Shown: positions 57,821 through 64,000 of the stretch, piece after piece
Position numbering within the stretch: position 1 is the first letter of the stretch
How the letters are laid out: the number at the start of each line of letters is the position of its first letter
Source: Parasulfuritortus sp036391875
Lineage (GTDB): Bacteria; Pseudomonadota; Gammaproteobacteria; Burkholderiales; Thiobacillaceae
Length of the DNA: 64,000 nt
Reading direction: 5' to 3'
Assembly: GCA_036391875.1 (NCBI GenBank)
Contig: DASVZA010000024.1
Span: 124,001 to 188,000, forward strand
Notes under the pieces: model-generated
Told to the model about the DNA's origin: nothing
Databases searched by the model: none
The model's input: only the letters and a program-made list of their open reading frames with translations
Made by a program: the position numbers and the translations under genes

Positions 57821-59224
57821 ATGTCCGACGTATTCCAGTTTATAAAAATTGCCCGTCGCGACGGCGCCAAGACCCCGGCCGAAGTCCGCAAGGCCGAGTT
57901 CAAGGAAATCTACGCCCAGATGGACGGCGACCAGGCCAAGGAACAGGCCGACCGCTGCCTGGCCTGCGGCAACCCCTATTGCGAGTGGAAGTGCCCGGTG
58001 CACAACTACATCCCGAACTGGCTCAAGCTGGTGGAGGAAGGCCGTCTGTTCGAAGCGGCCGAACTCTCGCACCAGACCAACAGCCTGCCCGAGGTCTGCG
58101 GCCGGGTCTGTCCCCAGGACCGGCTGTGCGAAGGGGCCTGCACCCTGAACCAGTGCGACTTCGGTGCCGTCACCATCGGCCAGGTCGAGCGCTACATCTC
58201 CGAGACCGCCTTCGCCCAGGGCTGGCGGCCGGATATGTCCAAGGTGGTCCAGACCGGCAGGAAGGTCGCCATCGTCGGCGCCGGCCCGGCCGGCCTGGCC
58301 TGCGCCGACGTGCTGGCCCGGAATGGCGTCAAGCCGGTGGTGTTCGACCGCTACGAGGAGATCGGCGGCCTGCTCACCTTCGGCATCCCCGAGTTCAAGA
58401 TGGAAAAGACGGTGATGACCCGTCGCCGCGAGATATTCGAAGGCATGGGCGTCGAGTTCCGCCTCAACACCGAGGTCGGCAAGGATGTCGCCTTCGCCGA
58501 TCTGGTCAAGGATTACGATGCCGTCTTCCTCGGCATGGGCACCTACACCTACATGCAGGCCGGCATCCCCGGCGAGGAACTGCCCGGCGTGATGCCGGCC
58601 CTGCCGTACCTGATCTCGAACGTGAAGCACTGCATGGATCTCAAGCAGGACGAGTTCATCGACATGAAGGGCCTCAAGGTCGTGGTACTGGGCGGCGGCG
58701 ACACCGCCATGGACTGCAACCGCACCTCCATCCGCCAGGGAGCCGCCTCGGTCACCTGCGCCTACCGCCGCGACGAGGCCAACATGCCCGGCTCCAAGCG
58801 GGAAGTCGCCAACGCCAAGGAAGAAGGCGTGCAGTTCCTCTGGAACCGGCAACCGGTCGAGGTCGTCGGCAACGGCAAGGTGGAAGGTATCAAGCTGGTC
58901 ACCACCACGCTCGGCGAACCCGATGCCCGCGGCCGCCGCTCGCCGGTGGTGGTCGAAGGCTCCGAGGAGATCGTGCCCTGCGACCGCGTCCTGGTCGCCT
59001 TCGGCTTCCGGCCCAATCCGCAGCCCTGGTTCGCCGACTTCGGCATCGCCACCGACCCGAGCGGCCGGGTGATCGCCAAAGGCAACCAGCATGCCTACCA
59101 GACCGCCAATCCCAAGATCTTCGCCGGCGGCGACATGGTGCGCGGCTCCGACCTGGTGGTCACTGCGGTCTGGGAGGGCCGCGAAGCCGCCAAGGGCATA
59201 CTCGGCTACCTCGATCTCGATTAG
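57821..59224 (+). CDS. gltD: glutamate synthase, small subunit
   Basis: The 467-residue NADPH-oxidising subunit supplies electrons to GltB. It shows N-terminal Fe-S cysteines (C-L-A-C-G-N-P-Y-C-E-W-K-C and C-G-R-V-C-P-Q-D-R-L-C-E-G-A-C), the FAD motif V-G-A-G-P-A-G-L-A near 150 and the NADPH motif V-V-L-G-G-G-D-T-A-M-D near 290. It is the second gene of gltBD. Confidence 0.97.
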   Translation: MSDVFQFIKIARRDGAKTPAEVRKAEFKEIYAQMDGDQAKEQADRCLACGNPYCEWKCPVHNYIPNWLKLVEEGRLFEAAELSHQTNSLPEVCGRVCPQDRLCEGACTLNQCDFGAVTIGQVERYISETAFAQGWRPDMSKVVQTGRKVAIVGAGPAGLACADVLARNGVKPVVFDRYEEIGGLLTFGIPEFKMEKTVMTRRREIFEGMGVEFRLNTEVGKDVAFADLVKDYDAVFLGMGTYTYMQAGIPGEELPGVMPALPYLISNVKHCMDLKQDEFIDMKGLKVVVLGGGDTAMDCNRTSIRQGAASVTCAYRRDEANMPGSKREVANAKEEGVQFLWNRQPVEVVGNGKVEGIKLVTTTLGEPDARGRRSPVVVEGSEEIVPCDRVLVAFGFRPNPQPWFADFGIATDPSGRVIAKGNQHAYQTANPKIFAGGDMVRGSDLVVTAVWEGREAAKGILGYLDLD

Positions 59225-59244
59225 CCGTCAGAGGAGGGGAAGCG

Positions 59245-59811
59245 ATGATCCGAAAGGCGCCGCTGATCCTCCTCCTGCTCTCCTCGCCTGCGTTGGCCAC
59301 CGTCGAGGTGGCCAACGTCGCATTCGGCGACCACGTCACGGTCGCCGGCCAGCAGCTGACCCTCAACGGCGCCGGCTTGCGTACCCGCTTCATCTTCAAT
59401 GTCTACACCATCGGCCTGTACCTGCCGGTAAAGACCTCGTCCGCCGCCGTTGCCCTGGCCGAGCCGGGAGCCAAGCGCATCCGCTTCGTCATGCAGCATA
59501 CGGTCACCGCCGGCGAGTTGGTCGATGCCTTCGATGCCGCGCTGCGCGCCAACAACAGTGAAGCCGCGCTGCAGGCCATCGGCGGCAGGCTAGACCGGTT
59601 CAAGAAACTGCTGACCGGTCAGGGAGGGGCGAGGAAAGGCAGCGAATACCTGCTCGACTATGTGCCCGGCGTGGGCACGCATCTGACGATCGACGGTGTG
59701 GTGCAGGATGCGCCGATTCCCGGTGCGGATTTGTTCGAGGCGCTGATGCGCGCCTGGCTGGGGCCAAGGCCGGTGCAGGAAAATCTCAAGGAGGCGCTGC
59801 TCGGGAAGTAG
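59245..59811 (+). CDS. exported chalcone isomerase-like protein
   Basis: The 188-residue protein has a signal peptide (about 1-18, ending A-L-A). The mature part matches the bacterial chalcone isomerase-like fold: L-N-G-A-G-L-R-T-R-F-I-F-N-V-Y-T-I-G-L-Y-L near 33-53 and D-Y-V-P-G-V-G-T near 130-137. The bacterial members are periplasmic with no proven flavonoid chemistry. GAGGAGGGGA precedes ATG 59245. It follows gltD by 20 bases and may share its transcript. Confidence 0.82.
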   Translation: MIRKAPLILLLLSSPALATVEVANVAFGDHVTVAGQQLTLNGAGLRTRFIFNVYTIGLYLPVKTSSAAVALAEPGAKRIRFVMQHTVTAGELVDAFDAALRANNSEAALQAIGGRLDRFKKLLTGQGGARKGSEYLLDYVPGVGTHLTIDGVVQDAPIPGADLFEALMRAWLGPRPVQENLKEALLGK

Positions 59812-59863
59812 GGCGGGGCCACTCCGGACCCGCTTTGGTCGCCGCCGTCCGGCAGTCTGATCT

Positions 59864-60898
59864 TCAGGCCGTCCGGGCGGACGATGCGCTGGTCGTTGAG
59901 CGGCGGCCGGATCGCTTCAGGGAAATCGCGAGAACCGCCAGCCCCGGGGCGAACAGCAGATCCGAACTCGGCAGCGGCACGGGGCTGACCGAGGAGGCGA
60001 ACGGATTCCAGCCGATGGATTCCAGCATGGTGTATTCCGGCGAACTCGCCGTATAAAGCTCCATCGGCCCCTTGCATGCGAAAGCGTCCTGGATCAGCTG
60101 GTTGCTGCCGGTGGCGAAACAATTCTGGCCGAAATCGCCGAAGTCGCCGTTTGGGCTCTGGTTGAAGGCGACGATGGACGTTCGTCCGCCGTCGATGGAG
60201 TAATACGAGCTTGCACCGGAACTCGTCGTGAAGCTCGGGGTGCCCGGTGCCTGGTAGCGGTACAGGTCAAGGGGGCCGAACTTGCTGGCGAAGAAGGCGT
60301 TGCCGTAATAAACGCCGTTCAGCGTCGAACCGGCGCCGCCGCCGCCCAGTACCTCGTCCAGCTCGTGTTCCAGGCCGCCGATGAGGTCGTACTGCGTGTT
60401 TCCGGTCGACTGGCCGAAGGAGAACGGCTGGCTGCTGTTGATGTTGATCGATGGCGCGGGGGTCGCGGGGGTGCCGAGTCCGAGCATGCCGTAAAGCCCG
60501 CTGGCTACGGCGATGTCTCGGCTGCCGTTGGCATCGTTGCCCTGCCCCAGGTTGCCAAGCGCGGTCGCCAGCACCGTGTTCCGGGGATTGTTGTTGGCGA
60601 TGTTCCGGAGGGCGTTTACGTAGCTGCCGTAAGAAACGTCGTAGTAATACTGGGTCGTGCTGAGCAGATTGCCGGCACTGGCCGCCTTGTAAGAAAAGTT
60701 GACGCTGATCGTGGTCGGGTTGCTGTACAGACTGTTGAGCGTGCCGATGGCCGAATTGATCGAGTTCTCGATTAGCAGCGCATTGGCGTTGCCGGTGATG
60801 GACGAATCGAAATTCGGCGTGATGAGCAAAGCATGTGCCGGCGAGGTGGCCAGCATGAAGCCGGCAAACTGGATTGCGGTACGGAATGTCGATTGCAT
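59864..60898 (-). CDS. secreted putative metalloprotease with PEP-CTERM-like sorting tail
   Basis: The 344-residue protein has a signal peptide (about 1-23) and a Ser/Asn/Gly-rich body. A zinc-site-like H178-E-L-D-E-V-L-G lies in the middle, resembling the HEI(S/T)EVMG motif of a protease family (NF038122-like) often found with exosortase systems. A later E-S-I-G-W fits the family. The C-terminus has V307-P-L-P-S-S, a hydrophobic helix and a basic cluster, as in PEP-CTERM-type sorting signals, plus 11 extra residues. Catalytic competence is uncertain because the second His of HExxH is absent. Confidence 0.65.
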   Translation of the reverse strand: MQSTFRTAIQFAGFMLATSPAHALLITPNFDSSITGNANALLIENSINSAIGTLNSLYSNPTTISVNFSYKAASAGNLLSTTQYYYDVSYGSYVNALRNIANNNPRNTVLATALGNLGQGNDANGSRDIAVASGLYGMLGLGTPATPAPSININSSQPFSFGQSTGNTQYDLIGGLEHELDEVLGGGGAGSTLNGVYYGNAFFASKFGPLDLYRYQAPGTPSFTTSSGASSYYSIDGGRTSIVAFNQSPNGDFGDFGQNCFATGSNQLIQDAFACKGPMELYTASSPEYTMLESIGWNPFASSVSPVPLPSSDLLFAPGLAVLAISLKRSGRRSTTSASSARTA

Positions 60899-61037
60899 GG
60901 TTTTTCCCCCAGGATTATCAGGCCGAATTCAGGCAGTAGGTTGTGTATTGCATGTTCGCCGCGCAGCAGGCGACGAATGGCGAACATGGTTGTCTTGTGC
61001 GGCTGTGATTGGAGCAGTGTGGCTTGAGGCCATGCAA

Positions 61038-61053
61038 TGACCCGTTCGGGTCA
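61038..61053. repeat. short perfect inverted repeat
   Basis: TGACCCG-TT-CGGGTCA lies in the 261-base gap between the metalloprotease gene and hoxW. It could be an operator for the metalloprotease or a weak hairpin after hoxW. No T-run follows on either strand. Confidence 0.35.
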
Positions 61054-61159
61054 ATGATGTGTCCGATCGAATGCCATCGCGTCAGGCGAGCTTCCGGGCT
61101 TCCGGGAAACGGCCACGGTTGGCGGATCCTGGCCGGCGGCTGGATTGGCTCGGCACGGA

Positions 61160-61615
61160 TCAGCCAGGTTTTCCGGCGATTGCCGGGAGCCGCTTCGCAA
61201 GCCAGTCCAGGGTGGCATCCAGATTCGCTGCCGCACGGGCAGTCAGCCCTTCGCCCAATTCGAACTGATAACCCCGTATTGCCAATAAGTGGGCATCGGG
61301 CGGTCGGCCGTACAGCGTGAGGTAGCCGTGCAGTACCGCCGCCGGAGAGAGGACGTGGCTGCTGTAGCTGGTGTCTTCCTCAGGTCTGACGGGGCTGAAG
61401 TCGTATGGTTCGGGCCCGCCGACGCTGGCGTCGGCGAAGATCACGGCCTGCCGCCCTTGCAGGTCGTAAGCGTATTCGATCTGGAGCTGGAAATCGGTGA
61501 GCAGTTCGACGTTCGGCAGGTCGAGCGCCTCCAGACGCTCGATCAGCAGCGGACCGAGCGCGTCGTCGCCCCGGCTGGGGTTGCCGATGCCGATGATCAG
61601 GATGGGCTTCAGCAT
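61160..61615 (-). CDS. hoxW: hydrogenase maturation endopeptidase HoxW
   Basis: The protein is about 151 residues from ATG 61615 (M-L-K-P-I-L-I-I-G-I-G-N-P). HoxW removes the C-terminal peptide of HoxH after nickel insertion. The G-N-P-S-R-G-D-D-A-L-G-P motif and the later S-S-H-V-L-S-P carry the expected nickel-sensing acid and His. It overlaps the hoxH end by seven bases. ATG 61633 is an in-frame upstream alternative. Confidence 0.9.
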   Translation of the reverse strand: MLKPILIIGIGNPSRGDDALGPLLIERLEALDLPNVELLTDFQLQIEYAYDLQGRQAVIFADASVGGPEPYDFSPVRPEEDTSYSSHVLSPAAVLHGYLTLYGRPPDAHLLAIRGYQFELGEGLTARAAANLDATLDWLAKRLPAIAGKPG

Positions 61616-63087
61616 CCGCCCCCGGTGCCGCATTCGCCGTTACCGTCGCGCACCAGACGGCCGATCTCGTTGCCTTCGGCGTCGATCAGGTTGAGGGTCA
61701 GCGGCATCTTGCCCAGGGCGTGGGTGGCGCAGGACAGGCAGGGGTCGAAGGCGCGGATGGCGACCTCGATGTGGTTGAGCAGGCCCTCGGTCAGTTCGCG
61801 GCCATCCAGGTATTTGCGCGCCACGGCGCGGATGGCCTCGTTCATCGCCTGGTTGTTGTGGGTGGTGGAGACGATCAGGTTGGCCCGGATCACCAGGTCG
61901 TCCTCGTCGACCCGGTAGTGGTGGATCAGGGTGCCGCGCGGCGCTTCCAGCACGCCGACGCCGCGGCCCTGGTGTTCGCCCTGGGTGAGCAGGTCGTCGC
62001 CCATGAGGTCGTCGTCGTGCAGCAGTTCCTTGATTGCCTCGGCACTGTGCAGCATCTCGATCATGCGTGCCCAGTGTGTGCCGAGGGTGGCGCCGGTCGC
62101 CCGGCCGTTGTCGTAGGCCATGAACTCGCGCCGTTCGGCGTCGGCCAGCGGGGTCGGGATGAAGTCGCACTGGCTGACCCGGGTCAGCGGCCCGACCCGG
62201 TACCAGCCGTCGTCGGGGCCGAGTTCGCGCAGGAAGGGGAACTTCATGTAGGACCACGACTTTACGTCCTCGTAGATGTGCTCCCAGTACTGGCTGTAGT
62301 CCTCGTGGTCGAACAACGTCTTGCCGTGGCGGTCGCGGGCGCGCAGGCCGCCGTGATAGAGGTCCATGGCGCCGTCGGCCCGGATCAGGCTCAAGGTGTT
62401 GGCCTCGAAGCGGCCGAAGTCGTTGTACAGCTCGGGGTCCTGCTCGAACAGGCGGCGGGCCATCGCGACTGCATCGCGGCACCAGGCGATGATCTGGTAG
62501 ATGTCGGCCAGCAGGGCGTCGCGTTCCGCCTTGTTCAGGTTCTTGTTGACGCCGCCGGGCACCGCGCCGGTGCCATGCACCCGCTTGCCGGCGGTGTGGC
62601 GGATGACTTCCTGGCCGTATTTGCGCAGCAGGACGCCCTGGCGGGCGATCTCGGGATATTCGGTGGCCACGCCGACGATGTTGCGCTTGGCGACATCGGA
62701 GCCGAAGCCGAACAGCAGGTCGGGCGAGGACAGGTGGAAGAAGTGCAGGGCGTGCGACTGCAGGATCTGGCCGTAGTGCATCAGCCGGCGCAACTTCTCG
62801 GCCGTAGGCGTCAGGTGCTCGACGCCGACCACCTGGTCCATGGCCTTGCAGGCGGCCAGGTGGTGCGATACCGGGCAGATGCCGCACAGGCGCTGGACCA
62901 TGACCGGGATCTCCCAGTAGGGCCGGCCCTGGACGAACTTCTCGAAGCCGCGGAATTCGACGATGTGCAGCCGCGCCTGGGCGACGTGGTTGTTCTCGTC
63001 GAGCAGCAGGGTGACCTTGCCGTGGCCCTCGACCCGGGAGAGCGGCTCGATGGCGACGCGGCGCAGATTGGTAGCGGTCTCAGTCAT
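61609..63087 (-). CDS. hoxH: NAD-reducing hydrogenase large subunit HoxH
   Basis: The 492-residue Ni-Fe subunit belongs to the bidirectional group 3d. Nickel ligands are C68 and C71 (R-L-C-G-I-C-P-V-S-H) and C450 and C453 (D-P-C-L-S-C-A-T-H456). Processing by HoxW after H456 would remove a 36-residue tail. That tail ends G-E-C-G-T-G-G-G-C and is longer than I expect for HoxH. It works with HoxY and the HoxFU diaphorase to couple H2 and NAD+. Confidence 0.96.
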   Translation of the reverse strand: MTETATNLRRVAIEPLSRVEGHGKVTLLLDENNHVAQARLHIVEFRGFEKFVQGRPYWEIPVMVQRLCGICPVSHHLAACKAMDQVVGVEHLTPTAEKLRRLMHYGQILQSHALHFFHLSSPDLLFGFGSDVAKRNIVGVATEYPEIARQGVLLRKYGQEVIRHTAGKRVHGTGAVPGGVNKNLNKAERDALLADIYQIIAWCRDAVAMARRLFEQDPELYNDFGRFEANTLSLIRADGAMDLYHGGLRARDRHGKTLFDHEDYSQYWEHIYEDVKSWSYMKFPFLRELGPDDGWYRVGPLTRVSQCDFIPTPLADAERREFMAYDNGRATGATLGTHWARMIEMLHSAEAIKELLHDDDLMGDDLLTQGEHQGRGVGVLEAPRGTLIHHYRVDEDDLVIRANLIVSTTHNNQAMNEAIRAVARKYLDGRELTEGLLNHIEVAIRAFDPCLSCATHALGKMPLTLNLIDAEGNEIGRLVRDGNGECGTGGGC

Positions 63088-63093
63088 ATTCGA

Positions 63094-63630
63094 TCAGTCG
63101 TATTTGATCAGGCCGTGGCCAAGGCTGGGAGTCTGGCCGGCGACCAGGTCGGTCAGGAATTGCCAGAAGGCGTCGGCCGGCGGCGGGCAGCCGGGCAGGA
63201 AATAGTCGATCTTCACCACCTCGTGCAGGGGGTGGACCTTGTCCAGCGGCAGCGGCAGCTCCGGGTCGTTGGGGATGCCGCCGTGGGCCAGGCCGGGCTC
63301 GGTCAGGTAGACCTCGGTCAGGCAGGCGCCCAGGTCGAGGTGGTTGCGCTGGGCCGGCAGGCCGCCGGTCACGGCGCAGGCACCGACCGCGACCAGGATC
63401 TTGCAGTTCCGGCGGAATTCGCGCAGCACCTCGACGTTTTCCGCATTGCAGATGCCGCCTTCGACCAGGCCGATGTCGCATGGGCCGCAGTGCTTGATGT
63501 CGGTCAGCGGGGTGCGGTCGAACTCGACGTGCTTCAACAGTTCGAACAGCCGCTCGTCGATGTCGAGCAGCGACATGTGGCAGCCGAAGCAGCCGGCCAG
63601 GGAGGTGGTGGCGACGCGCAGCTTGGCCAT
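63094..63630 (-). CDS. hoxY: NAD-reducing hydrogenase small subunit HoxY
   Basis: The 178-residue subunit carries one 4Fe-4S cluster near the Ni-Fe site, with ligands C14, C17, C85 (V-G-A-C-A-V-T-G-G) and C148 (P-G-C-P-P-P). There is no Tat signal, as expected for a cytoplasmic enzyme. Its ATG overlaps the hoxU TAA by one base (TAATG), and hoxH follows after six bases. Confidence 0.95.
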   Translation of the reverse strand: MAKLRVATTSLAGCFGCHMSLLDIDERLFELLKHVEFDRTPLTDIKHCGPCDIGLVEGGICNAENVEVLREFRRNCKILVAVGACAVTGGLPAQRNHLDLGACLTEVYLTEPGLAHGGIPNDPELPLPLDKVHPLHEVVKIDYFLPGCPPPADAFWQFLTDLVAGQTPSLGHGLIKYD

Positions 63631-64000
63631 TACTGTCCCTCCTCGCAGGACGTGCAGGGCCGGGCCGGTGCTTGGGGGCGCGGCGCGTCGGCCAGGGCCT
63701 GGGCGCTGATCGGGCTGGGGTCGAAGCGGCGTTCGCCGATCGGCACGGCGAAGCCGACCCGCTTGGGCAGGATGGCGCCGACCGGGCAGACGTCGGCGGC
63801 CTTGTCGGTCAGGCTGATATTGGTGTCGGCCAGCAGGCCGGATTCGGAGTTCACCACCAGGTGTTTGGTGATGCCGCGGCCGGCGAGGGCGAACACGCAC
63901 TTGCCGTCGACCTCGCAGGAGGCGCGCACGCACAGCTCGCACAGGATGCAGCGGTTGAAGTCGATCCACAGGTCCGGGTGGCTGGCGTCGACCGGGCGGT
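63630..64000 (-). CDS. hoxU: NAD-reducing hydrogenase diaphorase subunit HoxU (partial)
   Basis: Only the C-terminal 122 codons are in the window; the N-terminal 2Fe-2S domain lies beyond the right edge. The visible part has F-N-R-C-I-L-C-E-L-C-V-R-A-S-C-E-V-D-G-K, then V-C-P-V-G-A-I-L, which are 4Fe-4S ligands typical of HoxU. It ends in a Pro/Ala linker and C-T-S-C. HoxU passes electrons between HoxF (NAD+ site, expected further right) and HoxYH. Confidence 0.92.
   Translation of the reverse strand, partial: RPVDASHPDLWIDFNRCILCELCVRASCEVDGKCVFALAGRGITKHLVVNSESGLLADTNISLTDKAADVCPVGAILPKRVGFAVPIGERRFDPSPISAQALADAPRPQAPARPCTSCEEGQ

Noticed and set aside
61020..61160. Terminator after hoxW at the TGACCCG palindrome
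   Set aside because: The inverted repeat is real but no T-run follows leftwards, so it is listed only as a repeat.

Overview
The window is a high-GC chromosomal segment with dense, mostly bidirectionally packed housekeeping and signalling genes. It shows no sign of mobile DNA, tRNA, rRNA or CRISPR. The gene content points to a betaproteobacterium of the Thiobacillus/Sulfuritortus type (Hydrogenophilales/Nitrosomonadales). The evidence is a DsrS-like sulfur-metabolism protein beside hemL, an NAD-reducing HoxUYHW hydrogenase with a HoxA-type regulator, cytochrome c4 beside engB, and a pilGHIJ-chpA locus. The genus is an inference from gene content and order, not from a marker gene.

Layout. 1-7.9 kb: end of an unknown Pro-rich protein, a nucleotidyltransferase-like gene, the c-di-GMP receptor ycgR, then hemB, engB, cytochrome c4, dsrS-hemL-thiE and thiD (tetrapyrrole and thiamine synthesis). 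A structured small RNA candidate lies between hemB and engB. 8-17 kb: Pil-Chp twitching chemosensory operon pilG-pilH-pilI-pilJ-chpA, without pilK or chpB. 17-25 kb: uppP, small conserved genes, yggT-proC-yggS, divergent pilT-pilU, an exported hydrolase, a TauE/SafE permease and an EVE-domain gene. 25-31.4 kb: an uncharacterised gene, a hoxA/hupR-type regulator preceded by a possible 41-codon ORF, argB, a small heat-shock gene with a sigma32-type promoter, and phoB-phoR behind a three-repeat Pho box. 31.4-38.2 kb: HIT protein and giant FAD/Fe-S oxidoreductase, then a permease-less PTS (EIIA-HPr-EI).

38.2-49.8 kb is the most distinctive region: a leftward chemosensory cluster mcp-cheY-cheA-cheW-(mini CZB protein)-mcp-cheR-cheD-cheB followed directly by a STAS protein and a REC-PP2C-HATPase protein (HsbA/HsbR-like partner switch). 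Several proteins carry short C-terminal tails that look like docking peptides: W-x-x-F on a chemoreceptor and on the 63-residue CZB-like protein, and GDIELF on the second chemoreceptor and CheD. CheA has a repeat-rich linker. Together these suggest a chemosensory array whose output may reach a partner-switching module rather than, or in addition to, a motor.

49.9-64 kb: grxD, a second small RNA candidate with an anti-Shine-Dalgarno CU-rich stretch, an AddB-like nuclease without a neighbouring AddA, gltB-gltD, a chalcone-isomerase-like exported protein, a PEP-CTERM-like metalloprotease, and the hoxU'-hoxY-hoxH-hoxW operon, which runs off the right edge. All names rest on motif and family recognition by eye; no database search was run.
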